A DNA stretch of 25,441 nucleotides, taken from the NCBI GenBank assembly GCA_009760855.2, contig WPIO01000171.1, positions 626,001 through 651,441 on the forward strand, read 5' to 3'. Positions 1 to 8,658 of the stretch are shown piece by piece. The notes under the pieces are model-generated. The model ran no database searches, was not told the DNA's origin, and saw only the letters and a program-made list of their open reading frames with translations. Source of the stretch: Cristatella mucedo (taxonomy: Eukaryota; Bryozoa; Phylactolaemata; Cristatellidae). Position numbers and translations under genes: made by a program. Numbering within the stretch: position 1 is the stretch's first letter; the number at the start of each line of letters is the position of its first letter.

Positions 1-1159
1 ACGAAATTAATTGAATGTACTCTTGTGTGCCCCTAACAAACGAAACTGTGATGTATCGTCAGGCTGGTGTAATTTTTCGTCATGATAGAATTTCTGGGTT
101 AAAAACACCTCGGTCCTTGAGTATTGAGAAGGAGTGCTTATATTTAGACCGCTTGCTTCCGGAAGTTGAGTACTAAGAGCCAACCGCATCGTCGCAGTGT
201 CGTCGCTTGAGCCGGCACGTTTTTATAAGCGGCATCATATTCCGGTGGCTGACGTGTTTGTTGTAGTTAGAGATAATACAAATCGCGAATGTAAGACTGA
301 ACAAACAAGATTGTGGGGCTGAGATAAAATTATATTGAATACCCTATTCTTAATGATTAGCGGCTCAAACTACTCTACGCCGAAGAACACGCGGCCTTCA
401 ACGTAAAAGTGCCTGAGACGCGCTATTCTGGGCACACTCTAATTGTGCACTCGCAGCTAAAACCAACAGTCGGGGTGCATAAGAAAAATTGTTTGGTTAT
501 GGCTTAAGGGTTTAAGAAAAAAATGCCCATCGCTTAAAGGTAGCAGTTGGGGCGTTCATGAAATTAGGGTGTAATATTGACCGTGGATCAATGAGAGAGA
601 ATTTTCTAGGCCTACCAACTAGAGAGTTATTTTACGATTATTTCATTTAATTTTCATGCGGACTAAGTAGCATAAAAGAGACCACACACTATTCTAAAGA
701 GTCAATATCTATGGCAACATTACTGACTTTATAGCCCTTCGTTTTGAGTCTATTTTAAAGTGATCTACTATAACGTCGGTTTAGATTTGGAAGACTATTT
801 GGCTTTATACAAAATCCGACCACTCATACGTATTAAACGTGTAGCACTGTCTATCGTTATCGTCCTGAAGTTTCTAGTTACAGTAAAACGAACCTATAAG
901 AGGTTAAGCAATAACAAATTTAAGTGAGTAGACTTAGTATTGTGAGAGAAGCATTACTACCAGTGTTACTACATCATGAGTGAAACCTACTACCCGGCAA
1001 TTTAAGATCAAAGACCTCAAGGCTGATAGGAATGAATTCCAGCACGAACTTTGGGCGTCGTTAACACAATATATGATTCTAAGGGCTAAATTTAAAGGGT
1101 CAATTAATCAGAGGTTGCAGCTAGCGAATGCCTTCCAACTTATTTTTCCGACCTCTCAC

Positions 1160-1202
1160 CTTTCTTGTCAGCACTCGCTGTTTCGTAGGAATCCTGGCTG
1201 TC
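1160..1202 (-). CDS. Antistasin-like gene copy A, exon 2 (mature N-terminus)
   Basis: On the minus strand this 43-nt stretch is bounded by a pyrimidine-rich acceptor (TTATTTCACTTTCAG, ending at 1203) and a good donor (AAAG|GTGAGA, from 1159). Joined in phase 0 to exon 1 it encodes DSQDSYETASADKK plus the first base of a glycine-type codon, so it ends in phase 1. This is the phase needed by the 78-nt antistasin exon seen in copy B. The polar, acidic and lysine-rich residues suit the N-terminal stretch of a secreted inhibitor after signal cleavage. Copy B (13624-13582) keeps the exact length and both splice sites while the surrounding intron DNA has many differences and indels. That conservation is the main argument that this is a real exon. 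The next exon of copy A is outside the window. Confidence 0.58.
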
Positions 1203-1335
1203 CTGAAAGTGAAATAAGGCATATAATAAAGGAAAATTATTGAAGGTGCTCAGCAGAATGACTCTATGCCTACACTAAACTGGTATGTAGCAAAGTAAAG
1301 GAAACGGTACGCTGGCAAAAGATGGGTCGACTCAC

Positions 1336-1392
1336 CACTGAGGCAGCCACACAGATCAAGCCGATCAGGACAGCAGCGACAAGGAAGTTCAT
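1336..1392 (-). CDS. Antistasin-like gene copy A, exon 1 (signal peptide)
   Basis: Read on the minus strand, the ATG at 1392-1390 opens 19 codons, MNFLVAAVLIGLICVAASV, a textbook secretion signal: a short polar start followed by a hydrophobic core. The exon ends at 1336 in phase 0, directly before a strong donor (GTG|GTGAGT, 1335-1330). The next exon is 1202-1160, after a 133-bp intron. The paralogous exon at 13812-13756 keeps the frame and length. The product would be a small secreted protein. Assignment to an antistasin-like inhibitor rests on the cysteine-rich domain exon found downstream of the paralogous exons in copy B (10242-10165); in copy A that exon would lie just left of base 1. 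A GATATATC element lies 61-68 bases upstream of the ATG. No transcript evidence is available from sequence alone. Confidence 0.62.
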
Positions 1393-1452
1393 CTTAATTC
1401 AACAACTGATCTAAAATGCATACGCTAGTAGGATCATTTGAACGTGTGCTAT

Positions 1453-1460
1453 GATATATC
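1453..1460 (-). promoter_or_regulatory. TATA-like element upstream of copy A exon 1
   Basis: The palindromic GATATATC lies 61-68 bases upstream of the exon 1 ATG. The same word is found at the identical distance from the ancestral start position in copy B (13873-13880), within a conserved context (GTGCTATGATATATCGTTAT on the plus strand). A TATA-type core promoter at this distance would give a short 5' leader. Function is inferred only from position and conservation. Confidence 0.3.
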
Positions 1461-2225
1461 GTTATTCTCCCGACTCACCATAAAAAATAAAATGTTCCTA
1501 GAGAAAGACCGATCGTAGTAAGAAGGAGCAGCAGGGAAACTTGCAGGAAATCAAGTATACAATGTACCTACCACACACGAAAAAGTCTTGTAAGGATTAT
1601 TCCTATCTTCGTCTATTGTCCATCCCCTTATATTTGAAATACACAAGAGCGTTTCACAAGAAATCTAATTTCAGTGAGTACCTTGCACGGTCTGTCAGCA
1701 GGATTTCTTACCAGGGATTCTTGGTATGGGGACTGCTGGTTACCGAGAGGTTGCTTGATCCTCGTGACCTGTATGTCAAAAAATCTGTTTTTGTATTCAA
1801 AGAAGGCACATGTGCTACGTCAAACTACAGCCATAAAACAGATGTAAAGAATAACAATAGCACTCGTATGAGAGATGAAAGAAAGCTGTAAAAGTACATT
1901 TGGCCAGTGACGGTGTTCGGCCTTCCCGGGATCATGAAATGCATACGTCTTTAGCACTAGCCGTCTTGAGTGATCGTAATCACTCTTGTACGTTTAAGCC
2001 TACCGTGATAAGCTGAACACGTTCAGTAAAGGAAAGGTATTTTATGGTAACAATTTGATCGTTGCACATTAACATATGCATTAAATTCCAGCTGAAAGTC
2101 GTCAAGTGATCGTTAGATAGTCACTGCAAACCAAATCGCACTGACCAGAAGCTTGGTGTGGACCCGAGCCTAACTTACCAAAGATACTTTCGGGTGTTCC
2201 TCTGCTGTCTTAACTGTGACTGCTT

Positions 2226-3133
2226 ATGAGCCGTCCTCGGATATGCTACTCAAAACAGGACCTGCGTAGCATTAGGTTCAATGTTGCCATGAAACGATAC
2301 CTACTGACCGGCCTTTTTCGGCAATCAGCAAGGACGTCAAGGCATCCAGTGTTTACCCTATATAATGCTCGCCTATCAAACATACGACCTGTAAGCTTAA
2401 AGCAAGGATTAGCACTCGTTAGGCTTATCTGCTTCTCTTCTGCAGGTGGTGATACCTCGACCGGCTACAGTTACTAAGGTTCAATTCAAATTCGAAAGGG
2501 CTGCCTCCGCCGGGCCGACTACAGGCCGATTTGAATGCAAGCCGATAATTGGCGTCCTACAGTTGTGGGACAGACTTTGAAATTCCGCCTACTGATTGTA
2601 TGCTCGCACAAAACTAAGGGTTTACTTATCCGTGATCATGCAGGAGAAGCTAATAATAAAAAAATAGTCATAATAATACACTTGATAAAGCACCCTCAGA
2701 GAACTCAATCTCTTTCTAGGCACTTTACATTTGCCGCAAGGGGATATGCGATTGAATGTTGAGTGGTATCATGCTTGATAAACAACAAGAATCATACGGT
2801 TAACGGTAATATGCATAGGTTCAACATGCGAGTGCGGCTAGTGGCAGCATGCATAGTGTCAGCACGCAAAAGCACACAAAGGACGAATCACAGTGACCCA
2901 CCACTAAATGCTGTCCTAAAAAGGTGCTTTTTTAAGTTCTTTTTAAATGTGGTCAAGTCAGGGGATGTTGTGAATCAAGTTAAGAGTGAGTTCCAGGGTT
3001 CAGAAGCATACAAACTAATTGCACGGTCTCCAAAGGATTTGAGGTTTGTACGAGGCATTGGTAAACTGTTAGCTAGATATAAATCTGCTTACCGAAACTT
3101 AAATGAGGAGTTGAGCATGCAGCTGCATTTCTA
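2226..3133 (+). pseudogene. Decayed LINE 5' ORF / endonuclease start, interrupted by a minus-strand LINE (copy A)
   Basis: The plus strand at 2226-2290 reads MSRPRICYSKQDLRSIR, matching the better-preserved paralog at 14652 (MSRLRICYSKQDLLSIR). This resembles the YS(R/K)..LLSIR start seen in L2-type LINE ORFs. Further on, 2573-2640 reads (L)KFRLLIVCSHKTKGLLI, which corresponds to FKFRLLNVCSLKTKWLFI at about 15009 and resembles the N-terminal strand of an APE-type endonuclease (usually N..SL.NK). The relic is split by a LINE at 2653-3070 and resumes at 3076 (homologous to 15092). It fades out near 3133 (GCAGCTGCATTTCTAA against 15137 CCAGCTGTTTATTTGA). Stops and frameshifts make it non-coding. 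The same relic is present in copies B and C, so it predates the duplications. The LINE assignment comes from the motif order in copy B. Confidence 0.55.
2653..3070 (-). mobile_element. 5'-truncated L2-type LINE, 3' end, with AGCTA target duplication
   Basis: This is the minus-strand 3' end of the LINE family seen best at 10507-12669. From right to left it holds the ORF2 C-terminal coding remnant (about 3070-2890), the 3' UTR (with the GTGCTGACACT..GCATGCTGCCACTA type motif) and the terminal stem-loop near 2690-2725. It ends in an A/T-rich tail (2653-2680 on the plus strand). It is flanked by AGCTA at 2648-2652 and 3071-3075. Copy B has a single AGCTA in the same place (15087-15091) with no insert, so B is the empty site. 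Copy C has the same insertion (21040-21450). The coding part carries indels and is inactive. Confidence 0.8.
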
Positions 3134-3289
3134 AAAAGAAAAAAATGACAAAGCAAAATACCAGTATGTTTTTGCACAGTGAACGTTACGTGAAATGAGA
3201 AGTACATATTCAAACAGCTAATCTCCACCCAAGTTGAAACGGATTGCCTCAGAAGACGGACTTGATTGTCTTGCACTGATGGTCGTTTA

Positions 3290-5900
3290 TAGCAGTGCAC
3301 ATTCTTCAAGTGAACGTTGGCTGTAGCTTCAATGGACGTGGTTGCACTTTTAACGCATTATGCAGCAATTCAAGAGAAAAGGTTGAGTTTCTCTCAGCAG
3401 CTGTCAGTCCACTTTTTAAGGACCTTTATGAATTGGCGTACTTTCCCAGCCCTCTGTGGTAAATTGCCGGGCATGAAGTGAGGTGAACGAGAATATTGGG
3501 TGCTAATAAAAGGAGCTAGCAGTTAATTGTTGCGTGGAATAAGAGTTGTAGTTTTGGGAATCCAATGTTGCCGATTTTCCATGGATTGAAGTATTGGCCC
3601 CGACTATTGTGGTCGATTTACGTATATCGTTGACAGTAAACGGGCAAATAAAGCTTGACTACTCCGTGGTCTCAATGTGAATGCAGTGACACAACACATT
3701 CGATGGCAATTGAAGCTTCGTGCACCCAATTTATGGTCAGCTCGCAGCGGATTGTTCCTAATTGTATCTTCAAGTCATGCTAGTACCTCAGATGGCAATA
3801 CGTTGCCCGAAATTTTACGAGCGTCATTGGAAAAACAATTATGTGGTTTCACTTTCAGAGGAGTGCTTTGTAATATGCATTCAAAGTTGGAGAGTTAGGT
3901 TGCAGATTTCGGTTCATCTGGCTGCGGAATGGTTTGGATTGTGAATTTTCCCTGACACAATGTTTCGGATTGCTGTGCATTGCTGACAGTTAACAAGCAA
4001 AGAAGCTTTAAAAGGCTATATGCAATGAAATGGGACCATAGCACTGATGACTTCTCGTCAATTTGTGGTTGGTTGTAGTTATGGGACCGGCTATCACTGT
4101 TGATAGCCATTAATTGCTCCTAATCGTACTGTTTTATTGGTTGTAAGAATGTGGTCGTAGTTTAAACAAAGTATGCTGTATTACAGCAGAACTAATTAAG
4201 CTTAACCAAGTAATGGTTCGACGATTTTCGATGGATTATAATACATTTTCACATTTCATCGGTATATTGCCGTCGGTTGCCTTGCATTGCCAAAAATTGA
4301 ATGCGAAAATGGGTGGCATTTTTTGGCGTGATTCAAAATGTGACTCGGAACGAGATTTTTTCAATTTGTAAAGCCATTTTTTTTGATTACCTACGGACAA
4401 AGGAATTCACCCCTGCCATTGCTTTCAATTGCCGTGCATTATGTACGTTAGTGTTCAGAATAGCTTGACAGCTCTACAATTTTACTTTGAGCTTGCAAAA
4501 ATGTCAAACGCGATGAGAGTTTGCACTTCGTGTAGCTAATTTGTGGTAGATTTGACAACAGGGCTTGCAGTGGATTGCTGCTTCGAGCTGAGCGGATAAT
4601 AATTATAACGATAAGAACACACTTTCTAAAGCCCCTTTCGAGAACTCAATATCTCTCTATGGCTTTGCGTTTGCCGTAGATTTCCATAAGTTGCCAAGAA
4701 TGTGGAAGTAAAAACTCTTCAAATAATGTAGTTGACTTTAACTAGCATTCTTTGCAATATGCAATCAAAATTGATGCAAAGCGAAACCGATTTAGTGGCA
4801 GTTTGCATCAAGTTGCTGTATATTCTGGTATTGGCCGGGGCCACTGCAGTCGATTGCAGTGCCTTATTGCAGAATGATATAATCAAATATAATAAAATTT
4901 TGAGAGTATACGATAACCAAAGAGTAGAGCGGCGTGCAATCATAATTAGAGCTTCAATTCTAAGGTTTCTGGTAGCTTTACAGCAGATTGTGGTTGATTG
5001 GGGTGGACTGCTGAATGCGACCAGGCCTTACCAGTCGATTGCAGTGCACTGCACAAGAGAATGCCTGTGGAAAACGGAGCTAGGTTTTGTGGGTGCACTA
5101 CGGAAAGAGTCTCTTCTCATATGCAATTAAAATTAGAGCTTGGTGATGACGATTTGAGGACAATTGGCAGAGTGATATAATCGATCGAGATGTTTTCTCA
5201 TTTAATTTCGGGCGAAAGCCAGGCATTGCCAAAGTGTTCGCACGCACATTTGGTTGGTTGTATTGTAATTGAATGTACACAACAGGGCTAATTTATAATG
5301 CAATATAAAGTAGATCTCTGCCAAATATTCATTAGTAGTCGTTTTGTGGTGTATGCTCTGGGTTGGAGTGGATTTAATGGTATTGGCTACTGCAGTCAAT
5401 TTGCAGCCCTTTGCTTGCGAACAGCAGTGCCAATGCAAGTAAATTTTTCTGATTGCATTCATAGTGGAGCGTGCTCTCACTCGCGATCTAAAAGGAGCTG
5501 AGTGAACCGGATTTTTGTCATTGCTTGGCGGTAGGCGATGGATTTTATTCGATTGTGGTATTAGCTAGGGTGTCTGCATTCTTACTTTAGTAGACGTCTT
5601 GAAAACGCACGAGTGGAATCTCACGAAACTGTCTTGGTACATATAAGATATTGCAAAGTTTCATATTCAAAGCTTTTTGAAGATTTTTGAAGCTGATTTG
5701 TGATGGTCTTGACCGGGTCTAAAGCGGATTCTGGCTGTCACCAAAATTGCAGCTCATTTGCATTAGTGAGCGTGCAAAAATTGACATCAAAATAAGCGAA
5801 CAGATACAATCGAACGTATAATACACTATTACTAAAAAATGAGCTAGGCAGTGTCAATGTATGGTTGATCTTAGCCTAACTAGAGTGGATTGCTTGTATT
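3290..5900. repeat. Degenerate tandem satellite, about 180-bp period (array 1)
   Basis: A recurring block pairs a (T)GCAATTAAAATTAGAGCT-like anchor with TTGTGGTTGATT and CAGTCGATTGCAGTGCA-like segments. Anchor positions 4759, 4938, 5120, 5298 and 5487 are spaced 179, 182, 178 and 189 bases. Older, more diverged copies of the GATTGC.GTGCATTGC motif occur back to about 3290 (for example 3975, 4275 and 4430). Monomers have diverged by perhaps 30-45 percent from each other. The same array in register occurs at 23690-25320, and an inverted one at about 17690-20460. Short ORFs in this span (up to 132 codons) share no recognisable domain and are taken as chance. Bases 3130-3290 match 21510-21660 in copy C and show nothing else. 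Confidence 0.72.
4598..4690 (-). mobile_element. Short LINE 3' tail inside satellite array 1
   Basis: On the plus strand an A/T-rich tail (ATAATAATTATAACGATAAG) is followed by ACACTTTCTAAAGC, then CCTTTCGAGAACTCAATATCTC and GGCTTTGCGTTTGCCG. This is the terminal stem-loop and tail of the L2-type LINE in minus orientation, much diverged. The paralogous satellite copy carries the same tail at 24036-24115, so this insertion predates duplication of the array. Confidence 0.6.
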
Positions 5901-6530
5901 AAATTTGTTGAATTAATGGACACTGCATGTGAAGCACTAGACACTCGTAAGATTCACCTCATTTACATACTCTTATCCTCAGCCTAATCCTAACCTAATC
6001 ATTCTCAGTGGCATTCAGTCTCCCATGGTTCGTAGCATTAAATTATAGTTACTCATCACCTGACCGCCGTTTGCAGCCTTGCATGCATTTGCATGTCACA
6101 GTTGGCTGGCATTTTTGCCTAACCCACGGACTTTACTTCAAATAAGTCTCAATGAAAGATAAATGTGGTCAACCAAGGCGTTTCGGATCCGTATCGGCTT
6201 AGGTTAGTGGTTACAGATTGTAGGTTAGAGACTAGATTTACATCAGACACAACTATCGAGTTAGATTATGCTACCAAAACTGCCGTTCGCCTTTTAGTAA
6301 AGTAAGCAAAGGAAGACAGTTAGTTACGGACACTATCGCTTCTATCTTCCGATACCTGCACCTATGTGATATATGTCATTGAAAACGAACAATTCGATTT
6401 AACGTTCGAGGCATTCAAAGATACTACTTTATGAACTGCCTTGCTGCCTGTGTACATGTAATCGTGTTAGAAGGTTGGATTCGAAAAGGATTCGCCGTTG
6501 AGTCCCAGGTGAAAGGATTTATGCATAATG
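5860..6530. repeat. Unclassified duplicated segment, shared with 21965-22540 and 25300-25441
   Basis: The segment starts with ATGGTTGATCTTAGCCTAACT at 5859, found again at 25310. It continues through CCTAATCCTAACCTAATC (5981), TCACCTGACCGCC (6056, matching 22064) and GTTAGAGACTAGATTTACATC (6223, matching 22234) to the junction with the LINE at about 6535. I recognise no coding capacity, RNA gene or transposon signature in it. Its boundaries on the right coincide with a LINE insertion in both A and C. Confidence 0.7.
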
Positions 6531-6534
6531 ATGA

Positions 6535-7052
6535 TAACAATAATAATACTAATACACTTGATAAAGCACACTCAGGGAACTCAATCTCTTTCTAGGTGCA
6601 TTAAATTTGCTGCAAAGGGAACCGCGATTGAATGGTGAGCAATATCATGCTTTCTAAGCGACATGAATAATATAGTAAGCAGTGACATGCACAGTGTCAG
6701 CACGCAAATGTGGTTAGTGACAGCATGCACAGTGTCAGCACGCATAAACACATGAAGGACAAATCACATGGACCCACTAAACGCTGTCCTAAATAGGTTT
6801 GTTTTAAAGTTCTTTTTCAATGTAGTCAAGTCAAGGGATGTTCTGAAGCAAGTGGGGAGGGGGTTCCGGCTTTGGGAGCATGTGAACTCAATGCACCGTC
6901 TCCACAGGATTTGAAGTTTGTACGAGGTATTGGTAAGCTGCTGGATTACGAGAAACGGGTGATACGATGCTTGGCTCAGTGGAGGAGTAGATCTGAGAGA
7001 TAGGCTGGAGCTAAAGAATGAAGTGACCTAAAAGAGAGCGGCAAAACCTAGG
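6535..7052 (-). mobile_element. 5'-truncated L2-type LINE, 3' end (shared with copy C)
   Basis: The minus-strand LINE starts at its A/T-rich tail (AACAATAATAATACTAATAC, about 6536), followed by the stem-loop remnant (about 6560-6600), the 3' UTR and the ORF2 C-terminal remnant. The far end lies at GGCTGGAGCTAAAGAATGAAGTGACCTAAAAG..GCAAAACCT (up to about 7052), homologous to 12165-12210 of the younger copy. The paralog in copy C is 22550-23075 with matching flanks on both sides, so it was present before A and C separated. It is frameshifted and inactive. Confidence 0.72.
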
Positions 7053-7650
7053 TATGAACACGTTAAATTGCAGTTCATATCCCGGAGTCCCACGCTGCCG
7101 CTTCTACACTTTGTTAGGACTTACTTTCAAAATTTCGTCCTACGAGCCCCGGTGAGGTGGAAGTTAGGCAAATCGCCACCCAGTGCATGTAACCCCTTAA
7201 CCATGTTATTCATTTTGTTTGTTTTTCAAGCATGATTTTACTTACTATTCTATTGCGTATCACTTTGCAGCAAATGTAAAGCGCCTAGAAAGAGATTAAG
7301 TTCTCTGAGGGCGCTTTATCAAGTGCAATATTATTATTATTATTATTATAAGCTCGCATTTAAAAAGAAGAATTTCAGAGTCACGTGCACCATATCAAAT
7401 GGTTTCTGAAGAATTATTCTGGGCATCCCGCATAATTTCTTCATGGTTCTAATTTGACCAGTAAAAAGTGGTTTGATTTATCTAACGATTAACTATTGGC
7501 AAGTACTGTAGCAACAGATACGTTCAAACAGAAGAGCACTGGACACCAGTTTGTCGTAGACAGTTTACGATGCGTCCAATTTTAAACTCTGGCTGGCAGA
7601 TGATAGAACGAAAAAACTATCCTTAAAAAAGTTCCCAATGCCACACAATA
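7053..7650. repeat. Unclassified duplicated segment, shared with 23076-23545
   Basis: Collinear matches include TACTTTCAAAATTTCGTCC (7121; 23159), AGCTCGCATTTAAAAAGA (7351; 23223), GAATTATTC (7412; 23317) and the stretch ending CTGGCAGATGATAGAA (7593; 23498). The only large difference is a LINE tail at about 7178-7350 in this copy. No coding exon or RNA gene is recognised. Homology ends near 7636, where copy C switches to unrelated sequence (23552). Confidence 0.7.
7178..7350 (+). mobile_element. LINE 3' UTR tail with stem-loop and (ATT)n, copy A only
   Basis: This is a plus-strand 3' UTR fragment from CCCAGTGCATG through TTTTGTTTGTTTTTCAAGCATG, the terminal stem-loop GCGCC...GGGCGC (7281-7314), TTTATCAAGTGCA and a (TTA)n tail. 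Copy C lacks it: there, AAATCGCTAC is followed within a few bases by TTAGCTCGCATTT (23208-23230). It is therefore a severely 5'-truncated insertion that postdates the split of A and C. It closely resembles the 3' end of the LINE at 12441-12669. Confidence 0.82.
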
Positions 7651-8078
7651 ACAGGAATTTCAAAAATAGAAATTGTAAAGGACCAGCAGAACTGAAGCTC
7701 TAAGACTTTATTGTAATGTTCGTAAGGGAAAATAAGAAGGTAAGTTGTTCGGTGGACACAAGCACAGTTTTAGGATGCATAGAATGCCGAGGGCAATACG
7801 AGAGGACGGAGCTACTGCCGTAAGGATTAGCTTTTTTATACGGTGTTTTAACCAAAATAAAATCAGGCAGTGTAGCAAAGTCAGTCAGTATGCGGCGATT
7901 TTTAGGCTTTAGCCTCAGTATTTATTGCGAAGTGCGACTGAAAATTTACGAGGCAAGTGCCAGAATTAATTGCAGACCAGACAACTTCACTTCTAGCAGT
8001 GAGCTATTGTGGTGTTCCCTTTTTTAACGTCGTGGCTCGACGTAATCTCAAATGATTGTCGCAAGTTAATAAATTCTA
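7651..8078. other. No recognised gene; possible 3' end of copy B gene
   Basis: This stretch lies downstream of the copy B exons in the minus-strand direction. One AATAAA hexamer on the minus strand (7712-7707) could be a polyadenylation signal for that gene. A stretch after a CTGCTAG acceptor-like site (about 7996) stays open for 15 codons in phase 1 before a stop, which could be a terminal exon, but it has no cysteine pattern. Both are weak, since such words occur by chance in AT-rich DNA. Nothing else is visible. Confidence 0.2.
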
Positions 8079-8268
8079 TCATAAATAAATAAATAAATCC
8101 TAGCTGATTAAACAGCCTCTTTTTGTATAGCGACAGAAGAGCCTTTACGGCTATCACCACCGCTTGCAGTGGCGATAAAGGATCGCCCCACCGCAGGAAT
8201 CGAACCCACGACCTCGGGACCGAGGCTGTGAAAGCAACCGCCTTACCCAGTGTGCCATCATGGCTCAC
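8079..8268 (-). mobile_element. tRNA-derived SINE (family 1) with (ATTT)n tail
   Basis: On the minus strand the head carries an RNA polymerase III A box (TGGCACACTGG, 8257-8247) and a perfect B box (GGTTCGATTCC, 8206-8196), about 40 bases apart, as in tRNA. A body follows with a strong hairpin (TATCGCCACTGC..GCGGTGGTGATA) and TGTCGCTATACAAAAAG. The end is a tail of ATTT repeats (8098-8079). Two more copies in the window (17531-17677, 18489-18632) share the body in the same orientation, which marks it as a dispersed family. The tail differs from the LINE (ATT)n tail. An open frame of 109 codons through it is incidental. Confidence 0.82.
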
Positions 8269-8580
8269 CAATAGCTTCATGCCAGTTACAATGAAGGGTA
8301 AATATAAAACGTCGTGCTGCATAGCAATTTATTCGCTTGCAAATGCTTCACAGTAGCAACTGTAACCATATAACGTGGGTAGAATGTTTGAAAAGCAATT
8401 GTCACTGCCCGAAATCTCAATAAAAACCTGGTCAATAGGACATTGTTTGCTGATTTGCACCTCAGTCTACAATAATGAGAACATTGAATGGTGATTTATA
8501 ATATGTTAACAGTCGTTCAGTGATATTAGTCAGCTTTACGAAAAATCGACAATTAGGACGTCAACGTAAGTACTGACTTT

Positions 8581-8658
8581 TTCAGGGGCGGATCTCGCAG
8601 CCATCATGGTCTCTGACGAATCTATGGACACAGGATATGCGACAAATTGGTGGTCATT
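8581..8658 (-). pseudogene. Decayed antistasin-domain exon
   Basis: On the minus strand this aligns without gaps, over exactly 78 nt, to the copy B domain exon (10242-10165). It keeps PPICRIS and FVRDHDGCEI. Three of the six cysteine codons are lost: the first is TGA, the fifth is CGC and the sixth is TGA. The donor GT after the last base is gone (AAAAG instead of GTAAG), and no AG is placed correctly at the other end. It is a dead relative of the neighbouring exon, either a second domain exon of the same gene or the remains of a separate duplicate. The residue after the second cysteine (reactive-site P1 in antistasins) is arginine, as in the better copy. Confidence 0.6.

Larger units (their letters stand above)
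7..2650. repeat. Segmental duplication copy A (diverged, shared with 10283-15090)
   Basis: This stretch aligns collinearly with 10283-15090. Matches begin near 29 (TGCCCCTAACAAA, also near 10298), continue through CCTTGAGTATTGAGAA at about 114, and run on through the two antistasin-like exons and the LINE 5' relic. The main length difference is the LINE at about 10507-12669, which is present only in the right copy. By eye the two copies differ at roughly a fifth to a quarter of positions, with small indels throughout, so the duplication is old. Orientation is direct. The segment holds exons 1 and 2 of an antistasin-like gene on the minus strand, its promoter side and upstream DNA. Bases 200-1150 are intron 2 and its left continuation; I see no further exon there. 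Confidence 0.85.

Noticed and set aside
980-1243. 87-codon plus-strand ORF
   Set aside because: Copy B breaks the frame, and the conserved signal here is the minus-strand exon 2 with its splice sites.
4732-5130. 132-codon plus-strand ORF in the satellite
   Set aside because: The homologous position in array 3 (24170-24560) has stops and frameshifts, and adjacent monomers do not keep the frame, so it is a chance ORF.
8196-8268. A functional tRNA gene
   Set aside because: A and B boxes are present, but the cloverleaf is imperfect, and the tRNA-like part continues into a SINE body and tail found three times.
7993-8322. 109-codon minus-strand ORF
   Set aside because: It runs through the SINE head and body; other copies of the SINE break the frame.
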